Assembly (NCBI GenBank): GCA_014204635.1
Contig: JACHLS010000002.1
Coordinates: 1-64,000 of the forward strand
Reading direction: 5' to 3'
Origin: Sporosarcina luteola
Lineage (GTDB): Bacteria; Bacillota; Bacilli; Bacillales_A; Planococcaceae
Length of the DNA stretch: 64,000 nucleotides
Part shown: in pieces, positions 54,248-62,866 of the stretch
How positions within the stretch are numbered: the stretch's first letter is position 1
How the letters are laid out: each line of letters begins with the position of its first letter
Notes under the pieces: model-generated
The model's database searches: none
Seen by the model: the letters and a program-made list of their open reading frames with translations, nothing else
What the model was told of the DNA's origin: nothing
Program-made: the position numbers and the translations under genes

Positions 54248-56059
54248 ATGAGAAAAAAATTATTGGCTCTAACACTCGTTCTAGTTGTTGTGCTGGCAGG
54301 CTGTGTGAAAACAAAGACAGATGTTTCAAAGGAAGCTGAGACAGATAGTAAAGGCAATGGTCCAAGCGAAAAAGTGCAGATCGAATTGCTTGGAACTAGC
54401 AGCGGTGAAGAAGACATGAATATTGTGCGGGACCAATTGATCAAAAACGGTTTTGATGTCAAATTAAATATCCAGCCCGATTATGGCAGCTTTAAAGCGC
54501 AGCGGGATGCCGGGAACTTTGATATCGCCCTTTCCAGCTGGACGACAGTCACCGGAAATCCGGATTATGCCGTTCGTTCTCTATTTAAGTCAGATGGAGA
54601 CAATAGCAATATTCAAGATGATGAAGTGGATCAGTTAATTGACAAGGCCAGCACCGAAACGCCTGATGAATATAAAGAGACGTATAAAGACCTTGAACAG
54701 CGTATTGTTGGAGAGAAAGCATACATCGCACCGCTCTATATTTCCTATAAAGCGCAAGGAATCAATAAAGAAGTATTGAACCCGGATACGGTGCGATTAG
54801 CAAAATCACGGGCCATCGCATGGGAGACGATCGACTTCAATGACGCTTCAAAGCGCACTGAACCGTTAATTACCCAGCAAGCCATTGGATCTTTGACATC
54901 TCTCGATCCAATTAAGGGGAATGACGGCTCCATCAACACATTGAACACGAATATGTATGTGCGACTTGTGAACTTGACGGATGACGACCAAGTCGTCTCT
55001 GACGGATCTCTTTCTTATAACTATGCGATTGCAGATGGGAATTCAGACTACTATTTCCTTCTTCGGGACGACATTCATTTCGCAAAAGTAGAAAATGGAA
55101 AAGCAGTAGATACCGGCGAGCGTGTCGGCGCCGAGGATGCAGTATTCTCATTAAACCGGGCAAAAGACAAAGACTCGGTTCCAGATCATCGGACTTACAG
55201 CCTGCATGAAAGCATGGATAAAGTTGAAATTGTGACAGACCTATCCGCACTCGACAATGCAAAGCAATCAGGCGCTGACGGCTCTATCCGGGAAGCTCTG
55301 GAGCAGGGGCTTGAAACGAAAATCGAGGAATTAGTGGAAGATAAAACGAAAGCCGATAATGGTTCCGGTAAATATCAAGTCGTCAAAGTAACGACACAGG
55401 AACCGTTCCCGCAAGTGTTGAATTATTTGGCGCATCAATCTGCTGGCATTGTTTCGGAAAAACAAGTCGAAAGCATTAACACGTATGATGTAGCATCATT
55501 CAATCCAGATAAAGATATTCCGTACGGCGATCAACGGACTGTAACGGAAGGCGCAACGTACAACAACCATCTGTACACAAGCGGCCCTTACATTCTCGTT
55601 ACGAAAAACGACTACCAAGCCGAATTTGCAAAAAATCCAGCATATCGTGCAGGAAGTGAATTTGAGCCGAAAATTGAACGGGTGACAGTCCGTTTCATTG
55701 AAGATCCGGACAGTGCATTATCCGCGTTGCGTAATGGCGAGATTCATCTCTTTAATGGAGTGCCAGAAACAAAATATGATCTAGTAGAGAATGACGAAAA
55801 ATTAGTCCTGCAAAAGAACGACAGCAATGCGGTCGCTTATCTATTATTCAATAATAATTCTGACCGGGCCGTTGCAAAGAGTGAAAACTTGCGGAAGGCA
55901 GTTCTCTATTCCATCAATCAAGAAGAGTTCCTGAATTTCTACCAAGGGAATAAGAAAAAAGCATATTCTACTGTTAGCCCGCTAGTTGATACAGGAAATG
56001 AATTAACGGCAGATGCAGCGAAAGTAAAAGAATTGTTAACAAGTTATCAAGCAGAATAG
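54248..56059 (+). CDS. Peptide-binding lipoprotein, SBP_bac_5 family, apparently circularly permuted
   Basis: 603 residues, ATG behind AGAGGAGG; lipobox LAGC (Cys19). In ordinary SBP_bac_5 proteins the order is: SLDP segment, HxxKDDIHF region, TGPY segment, LRKAVxYSIN segment, AKxLL, then the last lobe (xxQL…GFxV…FDIAxSxW…NPDY…). Here that last lobe comes first (about residues 42-195: IVRDQLIKNGFDVKLNI, FKAQRDAGNFDIALSSW, DDEVDQLIDKA, APLYISYKAQG). The canonical N-terminal portion follows (about 204-603: SLTSLDPIKGND, LLRDDIHFAKVENGK, YTSGPYILV, LRKAVLYSINQEEF), and the protein ends at AAKVKELLTSYQAE, where the moved lobe would normally start. No copy of that lobe is lost, so this is a permutation, not a truncation. 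Confidence 0.88.
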   Translation: MRKKLLALTLVLVVVLAGCVKTKTDVSKEAETDSKGNGPSEKVQIELLGTSSGEEDMNIVRDQLIKNGFDVKLNIQPDYGSFKAQRDAGNFDIALSSWTTVTGNPDYAVRSLFKSDGDNSNIQDDEVDQLIDKASTETPDEYKETYKDLEQRIVGEKAYIAPLYISYKAQGINKEVLNPDTVRLAKSRAIAWETIDFNDASKRTEPLITQQAIGSLTSLDPIKGNDGSINTLNTNMYVRLVNLTDDDQVVSDGSLSYNYAIADGNSDYYFLLRDDIHFAKVENGKAVDTGERVGAEDAVFSLNRAKDKDSVPDHRTYSLHESMDKVEIVTDLSALDNAKQSGADGSIREALEQGLETKIEELVEDKTKADNGSGKYQVVKVTTQEPFPQVLNYLAHQSAGIVSEKQVESINTYDVASFNPDKDIPYGDQRTVTEGATYNNHLYTSGPYILVTKNDYQAEFAKNPAYRAGSEFEPKIERVTVRFIEDPDSALSALRNGEIHLFNGVPETKYDLVENDEKLVLQKNDSNAVAYLLFNNNSDRAVAKSENLRKAVLYSINQEEFLNFYQGNKKKAYSTVSPLVDTGNELTADAAKVKELLTSYQAE

Positions 56060-56068
56060 AAACAAAAG

Positions 56069-56125
56069 AGGGGCTGTTCAGAAAGTCGATAAGTATTGAC
56101 TTTCTGTCTCAGCCCCTTTTTTGTA
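56069..56125 (+). terminator. Terminator of the peptide transporter operon
   Basis: GGGGCTG/CAGCCCC outside and CAGAAAGTC/GACTTTCTG inside form a long hairpin followed by TTTTTT, nine bases past the binding-protein stop. Confidence 0.85.
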
Positions 56126-56521
56126 TGAAATTTACAATATGGCCAACGGATTTCCGTACCGAGCTGACGCTTTCCACGGGTATGACACAGCCAATCGAAC
56201 GGTGAAGGGGTCGATTTGCCGTATTTCTGAGGTTTAGTAGAAATTAAGGCAGCCCTATGCACCCAACGCTCTGCTTTTTGTCGTAAAAGCTGTTCTTCGT
56301 GACGGCTTTCGCTGCGCTCAGTCAAGAGACTTCAGCCGCGCTGTACCCGCCAGAGTCGCTGCTCTGCACTCCAATCCAGGTACTTGCCTCTACCAAATAA
56401 CATACCACAGCCCTGCTGAAAGTGGCGGGCACCGCATTCACTGGTTGACAAAAAAACTGGTGGAGGAAGACAAGGCGTCTTCCTCCACCAGTATTATTTT
56501 CGGGACTTATTGGACAGCCCC
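56070..56521 (+). mobile_element. Possible nonautonomous element or repeat, about 450 bp, with terminal inverted repeats
   Basis: The ends are inverted repeats matching 15 of 18 positions: GGGGCTGTTCAGAAAGTC at 56070-56087 and the complement of GGGGCTGTCCAATAAGTC at 56504-56521. Ends of this GGGGCTGT kind occur in IS1182-like elements and in common Bacillus terminators. Inside, 56150-56175 and 56298-56390 look like pieces of an intergenic repeat frequent in Bacillus genomes (GAGCTGACGCTTTCC…, and TTCAGC…GCGCTGT…CCCGC…GAGTCGC…CTCCAATCC). No transposase frame is present. It could be a decayed insertion or merely two terminators around a repeat. Confidence 0.4.
56449..56492 (-). terminator. Terminator of the amidohydrolase operon
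   Basis: CTGGTGGAGGAAGAC pairs perfectly with GTCTTCCTCCACCAG around AAGGC; on the minus strand it is followed by a run of seven T's. Confidence 0.9.
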
Positions 56522-56548
56522 CTGTATGTTTGTCAGCAAAATAAAAGA

Positions 56549-57790
56549 TTAACGGATATCTTTCTCTACTTTACCGTCCTTCACAACAACCTGAATTACG
56601 TCGTTGTTTGCAAGAGAGTGGATATCTTCCAGTGGGTTTCCTTTGACAATAATTAGGTCAGCCAATTTACCAGTTTCCAATGTGCCGAGGCGATCTTCCC
56701 AGCCAAGGCATTCCGCTGCAGTTTTAGTGGAAGCAACAATGGTTTCCATCGGTGTCATGCCTGCGTCTGCCATCAAGCCGAGTTCGCGCAAGTTCGTGCC
56801 GTGCTTAAAGACGCCGGCGTCTGTCCCCATAGCAATTTTGACTCCAGCCTCATATGCCTTTTTGAAGCTCGCGACATGGATATCGATCACTTCTTTTGAT
56901 TTCTGGACAGCTGTTTCCGGCATGCCTGTTTCTTCAGCCGTTTCTAATACCGCAACTGGAGCTAAAAGGGTAGGGACAAGATAGGTGCCGTTTTCCAGCA
57001 TCAGTTCAATCGCTTCGTCATCAATGAAAATACCATGCTCGATCGAGTGGATGCCGGCACGCACTGCGTTTTTAATTCCCTCAGCGCCTTGTGCATGGGC
57101 CATTACTTTTACCCCTTTGCGGAATTTGCCTTCTTCGACAATGACCTTCAATTCCTCCAAAGAAAACTGAGTGAATTCAGGATGGTCGGTTGCACTCAAC
57201 ACGCCGCCTGTAGCGTGTACTTTAATCACTTCAGCGCCAGCCCGCAGCATTTCACGTGTCTTCTTGCGTACTTCCTCGACCCCGTCGCAAACCCCGCTTG
57301 GCATGCCTGGATAATCTGATGGAAGCAGGTCGACCACATTTCCAGAAACCGTGTAGCCATCCCCGTGCCCGCCTGTTATGGTAAGCGCGTTGATGCTCAA
57401 TTGAAGGCGCGGACCTGGGATTAATCCTTCTTCAACCGCTTTTTTTACGCCCAAATCTGTTCCGAGCGCATCACGAACCGAGGTAATGCCGGCATGAAGT
57501 GTCGTCTTCAAGTATTCAGCCGCTTGGTAATACATGAATGAGAACGGCGTGGCTAGACGCTCGGCTATCGGGGAAAATTCAAGCATCATATGGACATGTG
57601 TGTCAATGAAACCTGGGAGAATCGTTCCACCCTGTGCATCGATGACTGCCTCATCGCCTTTTGCTTGAAAGTCTTCTTCCTTCCCGATGAACTCAATACG
57701 ATTGTCTTCGATAACAACAATCTGTCCTTCCTTCGGTTCACTGCCTGTTCCATCAATTAATAGACCATTTTTTACAATTGTTTTCACCAT
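56549..57790 (-). CDS. Metal-dependent amidohydrolase (imidazolonepropionase/prolidase-like)
   Basis: A 413-residue cytoplasmic hydrolase of the amidohydrolase superfamily. The metal site is complete: HVHMMLEF after LPGFIDT, the lysine in EVIKVHATGGV, His in VMAHAQG and SIEHGIF, and Asp in MGTDAGVFKHG. The C-terminal GTLETGKLADLIIVKGNPLEDI is typical of imidazolonepropionase-related enzymes and Xaa-Pro dipeptidase-like members. Substrates of this clade include cyclic ureides, carboxypeptide bonds and organophosphates; none can be chosen. A membrane transporter gene lies 13 bases upstream in the same operon and may import the substrate. Confidence 0.9.
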   Translation of the reverse strand: MVKTIVKNGLLIDGTGSEPKEGQIVVIEDNRIEFIGKEEDFQAKGDEAVIDAQGGTILPGFIDTHVHMMLEFSPIAERLATPFSFMYYQAAEYLKTTLHAGITSVRDALGTDLGVKKAVEEGLIPGPRLQLSINALTITGGHGDGYTVSGNVVDLLPSDYPGMPSGVCDGVEEVRKKTREMLRAGAEVIKVHATGGVLSATDHPEFTQFSLEELKVIVEEGKFRKGVKVMAHAQGAEGIKNAVRAGIHSIEHGIFIDDEAIELMLENGTYLVPTLLAPVAVLETAEETGMPETAVQKSKEVIDIHVASFKKAYEAGVKIAMGTDAGVFKHGTNLRELGLMADAGMTPMETIVASTKTAAECLGWEDRLGTLETGKLADLIIVKGNPLEDIHSLANNDVIQVVVKDGKVEKDIR

Positions 57791-57803
57791 ATCAATTCCT
57801 CCA

Positions 57804-58967
57804 TTATAATGTTTTCACTAAAATACCGGCGATGATGACGGAAGCAACGGTAACCGTCGTAAAGCCACCAATTAGCATGGGAGCAAGCAATTCATTAAAA
57901 ATCGCCTTTTCTTCCTTTTCATTCTTTGCGATGCTTCGGCTCACTTCTTCGCACAAGATGAAATCGCCTGGAAAGCCGAACAGGGCGGTCAAAGCGACCG
58001 GCATCCCTTTGTATGGATTCCAACCGACAAGTTTAGACATGAGGAATCCGCCTAAAGCGATACCAAATGTACCGATCAACAGAATGAGAACGACACTCGG
58101 CAAGTTGTGCCATACATCTTTCGGCGTTACACCTGCCATCGTACCGATAACAACAAAGATGATGGCAATCATTGTGACGGTGAAGGAATTCGCCTTTTCC
58201 AAGGACTTTGCTTCCAAAAGGCCGAGTTTCAAACCGACAATACCGATGGCTAAGCACCATAAAGTGTAATGGATCGGTGTCACCGAACCGAGCGCGACAC
58301 CAATAGATGCGCCAACAAAGATGAAGAACAATTTTAATGTTGCACTACTTGCGAACGGGCTGGACTTTTTCTTCTGTTCGTCTTGTTCCAGTGGCTCGGA
58401 AACGATAGGGCGATAGGTGCCCTGGTCCATTTCCCTTTGCACTACTTTCGCATATTTTCGCATGAATGTCGCAGCGAGCGGCATGCCGAGCACTCCTTGG
58501 AAAGCGACAATCAGTGCAGGGATGATAATGAGGCTTGATAAACCAATTTCGGTCAACTTATCCGTTGTGATCAGCAAAGCAATAATACCGCCGCTGATCG
58601 GACCAATCCCCGCAACCGCGGTAGGGTAGTCAAAGATCAATGGAATAATGAGCAAGATAAGAACACCAGAGATGATGACTCCGCCAAGTGAAATGATGAC
58701 GGCTTTGATTTGACTTTTTAAAAGTGAAAAGGGAATCATCGTTCCCATATGAAGAATCGCTGGTCCGATTAATAGGGCACCGAGCGCTGGAAATTGCGCT
58801 TTATCCAATAAATCCTTCGGGAAAATACCAGTCCAAGTCAGTAGAAGAAAGCCGACCATCGCGGTCAATAGCATCGGGATACGGGCTCTTGATACAATGG
58901 AAAGCCACTCGCCCAACGCAATTAACGCAAAGATGAGAGTTGTAGCAATAATGGGATTTGATAACAT
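57804..58967 (-). CDS. Polytopic membrane protein, putative carrier
   Basis: 387 residues with ten or eleven predicted membrane helices in two halves separated by a charged loop (about 185-205, MDQGTYRPIVSEPLEQDEQ). Gly-rich turns such as GIGPISGGIIALL and LFGFPGDFILCEEV are in equivalent places of the two halves, suggesting an inverted repeat as in many secondary carriers. I recall similar proteins next to amidohydrolases but no established family name. The operon gives it a probable role in uptake of the hydrolase substrate. Confidence 0.82.
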   Translation of the reverse strand: MLSNPIIATTLIFALIALGEWLSIVSRARIPMLLTAMVGFLLLTWTGIFPKDLLDKAQFPALGALLIGPAILHMGTMIPFSLLKSQIKAVIISLGGVIISGVLILLIIPLIFDYPTAVAGIGPISGGIIALLITTDKLTEIGLSSLIIIPALIVAFQGVLGMPLAATFMRKYAKVVQREMDQGTYRPIVSEPLEQDEQKKKSSPFASSATLKLFFIFVGASIGVALGSVTPIHYTLWCLAIGIVGLKLGLLEAKSLEKANSFTVTMIAIIFVVIGTMAGVTPKDVWHNLPSVVLILLIGTFGIALGGFLMSKLVGWNPYKGMPVALTALFGFPGDFILCEEVSRSIAKNEKEEKAIFNELLAPMLIGGFTTVTVASVIIAGILVKTL

Positions 58968-59441
58968 AGGTGTCTACCTTCTTCCGCTAAAATAAGAGCA
59001 GGCGCTCCAAAATTAAATATGTTATACAATATATCACTGAAAAAAATGATTTGTAAATAGTTTTTAGGCAATTGGATAATTTTTATATTGTGAAAACGCA
59101 TACATGATTTAGTATTTTATATAGAAGGTTTTTTAAGTATAGGGAGAAAATTTCATGCGTTAAGACGTTTTTATTTGGGGCAATTTACTCTTGTACGATA
59201 CAAAACATGATTTATATATACTTATTAAATTGATAGGGATTAAAACTTGAGAATTGATTCTGTGACGAAACAACCCCTCATAGGAAAGTGGGCAAGCCTG
59301 CGTGGCTGCTTGTAAGCATTTTGGAGGGGAGAAGAGGATGGTTAGTGTTTTATTAAAATAATAAAATATAACATACATTCTCTGCTTAACCTGTTATTTT
59401 TCAAGGAAACGATAAGTTGCTTCAGCTCCTAGAATCGAAAT
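58968..59441. other. Intergenic, no gene seen
   Basis: About 470 very A/T-rich bases. They must hold the promoter of the carrier/amidohydrolase operon (minus strand, near 58980-59060). I see no other supported feature. Confidence 0.6.
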
Positions 59442-59478
59442 AAAAAAAGCGGGAGGCCCGCCGAAAAGGCCTCTCCGC
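59442..59478 (-). terminator. Terminator of the second chemoreceptor gene
   Basis: GCGGGAGGCC pairs with GGCCTCTCCGC (one bulge); the minus strand continues with a run of seven T's. Confidence 0.85.
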
Positions 59479-59487
59479 ATTATTCTT

Positions 59488-61170
59488 TTAAAGCTTGAAC
59501 TGTCTTACCAGTCCGTTCAATTCTTCGGATAGTCTGGCCAATTCATCTGAACTGGATGCCACTTCTTCCATTGAACTTGCTGTCTGTTGCACGGATGCCG
59601 AGGTCTCTTCAACCCCTGCAGCCGCTTCTTCTGAAACCGAGGCAATTTCATCGATTTTCATGTTGATTTTGCCCGTGCTATCCACGATATCGTTTAAATT
59701 CATACTGACAGTTGAAATGTTCTCACTCATTTGGGAGACTGCTTCACTAATTTTGCCAAATGTCGTTCCTGTTTCCTTGATCTGCTCAGATCCTGTTTCT
59801 ACTTCTTTATATCCCTCTGCCAAGGCAGCTGTCACTACTTTAGTTTCCTGTTGAATGCTGCCGACGATACCTGAAATATCCGAGACGGAAAGGGCAACTT
59901 GCTCAGCCAATTTCCGAACTTCATCCGCAACGACTGCAAATCCACGGCCTTGTTCCCCGGCACGGGCGGCTTCGATTGCTGCGTTGAGTGCCAATAAATT
60001 CGTCTGTTCTGCAATGTCATGGATAACTGTCACTAATTTTGAAATTTCTCCGGTACGGACTGCTAACCCCTCCACTTGCTCCACTGATTGGCGAACAATG
60101 GAGTTGATTTTCTCCATTTGTTCATTGGATGAGTTCATCATTTCCTGGCCTTCTGATGTCATTGTCCGGACTGCATCTGAGTGAGTCTGTACTGTTTCTC
60201 CATTTTTCTCGGCCGTTTCCACTTTTCCTGAGAACATTTCCATCATGATGGCCAGATCGCTCGCATTGTTGGCCTGCGTCTCGGAACCTACTGCTAATTC
60301 CTGCATCGTCAAAGCGACCTGAGAAGATCCTGCTTTCACTTCGTTTGCGGATTGTGTCAATTCTTCACTATGAGATGCGACTGTATTGGCTACTTCGTTG
60401 ATTTGCTTAATAATGGTATGAACTTTTCCATTCATATCATTCATAGCAACTACTAGCTGCCCCACTTCATCTCGTGCATTCGTAATAAGAGGCTCTTGTC
60501 CAATATCTCCGTCTGCAATAATACGCATTCGCTTCGATACTTCGATAACTGGTTTGGAAATACTTCGAGCTGTAACTAGGGCGATGACGATTGAAATGAT
60601 AATGATGAGTGAAGACCCGACAACACCAATCATCGTAGAGGTTCTGCTAGACTTTATAATGGTGCTCCCCATATCTTGCATGATCATTTCTCTTTGTTTT
60701 GCTAGTTCTTCATATCCGTCTTTTATCTCTGAGATATCTTTACTGATTGATAGTAAATTATCATAAGCTTTATCTTTGTTACCTTTATCATATTCTTCAA
60801 ATACTTGAGTCACTATGTATTCTCGCCATGTAACAGTTTTCTTGATTAACTGATCAAATTCCTCCGAATCATCAATTGCTCGGACAATTTGCTCGCTTTC
60901 TTTCCCCATGGCTGTATATTCTTCAAATAAGTCTCGATATACTTGGCTGCCTGTTAACATGTATCCTTGCGCGGCGGATATTCGGCCGGACATGGAACCG
61001 GACAATTTTTCATCAGCAATCAAGAGTTGTACTTGTTGGTTAACAATGTCATCCACTTTTTTACTCGCCTCACTGTTTACAGCAAAATTATATACTCCGT
61101 AGGCGATCAGTAGAAATATTACAATGCAAAATCCAAAAAGTATTTTTGTGGAAATATGCTTGAACTTCAT
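59488..61170 (-). CDS. Methyl-accepting chemotaxis protein
   Basis: 560 residues, with the second of two close ATGs (61170) placed ten bases after AAGG, so preferred over 61179. Transmembrane helix 1 at about 8-28, a CHASE3/4HB-type extracytoplasmic domain (about 30-180), helix 2 ([21 protein letters not shown]), HAMP, and the signalling hairpin [20 protein letters not shown]. Length and order are normal. The N-terminal sensor differs from that of the receptor at 1202-2887, so the two probably sense different cues. Confidence 0.95.
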   Translation of the reverse strand: MKFKHISTKILFGFCIVIFLLIAYGVYNFAVNSEASKKVDDIVNQQVQLLIADEKLSGSMSGRISAAQGYMLTGSQVYRDLFEEYTAMGKESEQIVRAIDDSEEFDQLIKKTVTWREYIVTQVFEEYDKGNKDKAYDNLLSISKDISEIKDGYEELAKQREMIMQDMGSTIIKSSRTSTMIGVVGSSLIIIISIVIALVTARSISKPVIEVSKRMRIIADGDIGQEPLITNARDEVGQLVVAMNDMNGKVHTIIKQINEVANTVASHSEELTQSANEVKAGSSQVALTMQELAVGSETQANNASDLAIMMEMFSGKVETAEKNGETVQTHSDAVRTMTSEGQEMMNSSNEQMEKINSIVRQSVEQVEGLAVRTGEISKLVTVIHDIAEQTNLLALNAAIEAARAGEQGRGFAVVADEVRKLAEQVALSVSDISGIVGSIQQETKVVTAALAEGYKEVETGSEQIKETGTTFGKISEAVSQMSENISTVSMNLNDIVDSTGKINMKIDEIASVSEEAAAGVEETSASVQQTASSMEEVASSSDELARLSEELNGLVRQFKL

Positions 61171-61679
61171 GTGTTTCATCCTTCTTTCCCGGTAATGGTA
61201 TCCTAAAGTAGTAATGAATCTATCAAATTACTTAAAAAATATAACATTTCAAAAGACCTATGTAAAGAGTATTTTCTAGTCCTTTTGCTATTAAATGATA
61301 ATTATTATAAAGGACTAAGAATGAGTTGATTGCTATTGTAATATAATGGAATGAAAGTTGGATCATATATCTATTGTTGGAGTATGAATTAATATAGGAT
61401 TACGAAAAAAAGTGTGTCTCTCAGATGCCGGCCCCATTTTATCTCTATGGTCTCGAAGAAGCGATAATTTCCTCAAAATCTTCCGCATGCAATGCAAAAA
61501 AAGAAATTTTCCCTACGCATTTTCAACAATAGACAAATTAATCTGTCGAAGGAAATGAAGAAGATGAAATTCTTTCCGAAATAGCTATGTATCCCTCGTT
61601 ATTTATCACAATTTTTTGATTTAATCAGCTGGAAAGTTGCTGTAAAGTAAAGGAAAGAAATAGACTGGGGGGGGAGAGA
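61171..61679. other. Intergenic, no gene seen
   Basis: About 500 bases between two divergent genes. It should hold both promoters. A stretch with several A-runs (61400-61520) shows no frame of note. No repeats or stable hairpins stood out. Confidence 0.6.
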
Positions 61680-61970
61680 ATGCGTTGTAAAGGTATTGCC
61701 ATGTTGTTAGCAAGTGTGGCTGTGGCATGTTCGGCTTTCATTCTGATCAGTGCTCATCTGATGGATGATTGGGCAAAAGCTAAGTTTGATCTCCAGTACG
61801 AAGCTTCTACGGCTAGTCAAGAAGATCAATTGGACATGGAGAAATATTTGGCACAATGGCAAGCAGAAATGAACTACAACGGATTCACAGAAAGACAAGT
61901 GAAAGAGGGGAAGGAGATTGTCGAAGAACATATGGGAAAAGTTGAATTGACTTCAATGAATAGAGAGTAA
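61680..61970 (+). CDS. Small secreted or membrane-anchored protein
   Basis: 96 residues, ATG behind GGGGGGGGAGAGA. A hydrophobic N-terminus (about 6-28, IAMLLASVAVACSAFILISA) serves as signal or anchor; the following 65 residues are acidic and helical (LDMEKYLAQWQAEMNYNGFTERQVKEGKEIVEEHMG). VAVAC is a poor lipobox. No family recognised. Confidence 0.7.
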   Translation: MRCKGIAMLLASVAVACSAFILISAHLMDDWAKAKFDLQYEASTASQEDQLDMEKYLAQWQAEMNYNGFTERQVKEGKEIVEEHMGKVELTSMNRE

Positions 61971-61971
61971 A

Positions 61972-62046
61972 GAGAACGGAGCTTGATGATCACAATGGGT
62001 AGCGGGATCTTTCCATTGTAGTCAGTCAAGTCCGTTCTTTTTTTGG
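61972..62046 (+). terminator. Terminator after the small secreted protein
   Basis: AGAACGGA-CTTGA-type arms at 61973-61985 and 62026-62039 enclose an inner CAATGG/CCATTG hairpin and are followed by TTTTTTT. Confidence 0.7.
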
Positions 62047-62060
62047 ATGGAATCACTCAG

Positions 62061-62699
62061 CTATTCAATTTGTTGAATGACTGAGGTCACTTTGAATTCA
62101 TGACCACCCTCATTTGCAACATATTCACGCTTGATTTCCCCGAAGCCAACTGCAAAATAAACCCGCGAAATCGCTCCATCGTCGAAAGTTCGCTCGATTA
62201 TGATGACGTCTTGGAATGATTGAAGAGGTGTCTCCAAGTCGGCATCCGTAGCTATCACTGCCCATTCATCAAACGTGGCTCCTTTTTCTAATGGAAATTC
62301 CAAATACGTCCGAAGGGGCTTTAAGTTCTGGATAGCCTGTAACGTTGTGGATATTCCTTCGGTATCAGACGGCTCCTCTTGAAGAAGTTCAATTTTATTG
62401 TCGCCTAAACGATAGGTACGGAGCATCTCTACTCCGCCGTTATCTTCATAGACATTTACGTGGCGTTCATCCAGCCATTTCGTCCGCGATGTGTATGTTG
62501 CATATTCGTTCCCATCGCCTTGAAAGTGGGCAATCGAACCATCCTGCATGAAAAAGTCGTGTAAATTGGGGTTCTTCGAAGAGACCGTATCATCCCTTTC
62601 TTCAGAGGTGGATGGAACTTCGGCTGAATTCGACAACTTCTCGTTTGTACAAGCCATAAGTAATAAGGGAAGCAAAAAGAAGAATGTAAGCTTTTTCAT
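62061..62699 (-). CDS. Lipoprotein of unknown function
   Basis: 212 residues, ATG behind AAAGGAGAGG; the frame is open 21 codons upstream without support. Signal peptide with lipobox LLMAC, a Ser/Glu-rich linker, and a beta-rich domain (ATYTSRTKWLDERHVNVYEDNGGVEMLRTYRLGDNKIELL…, VYFAVGFGEIKREYVANEGG) that resembles other Bacillus lipoproteins of about 200 residues with repeated strand pairs. Monocistronic, convergent with the small secreted protein. Confidence 0.85.
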   Translation of the reverse strand: MKKLTFFFLLPLLLMACTNEKLSNSAEVPSTSEERDDTVSSKNPNLHDFFMQDGSIAHFQGDGNEYATYTSRTKWLDERHVNVYEDNGGVEMLRTYRLGDNKIELLQEEPSDTEGISTTLQAIQNLKPLRTYLEFPLEKGATFDEWAVIATDADLETPLQSFQDVIIIERTFDDGAISRVYFAVGFGEIKREYVANEGGHEFKVTSVIQQIE

Positions 62700-62866
62700 A
62701 ACGCCTCTCCTTTCTATGGTTTGTACTAGTATACCTTGATGGATAAGTGGATTCAAAGGCAAAGAATATGTTGTTTTACATGTGAGTTGCCGCTTTAGAA
62801 AAATATCACGTACCTAAAGCTGAATCAGCATGCACATGGTCAAGTATTATATGCTGGCTCAGCTCG

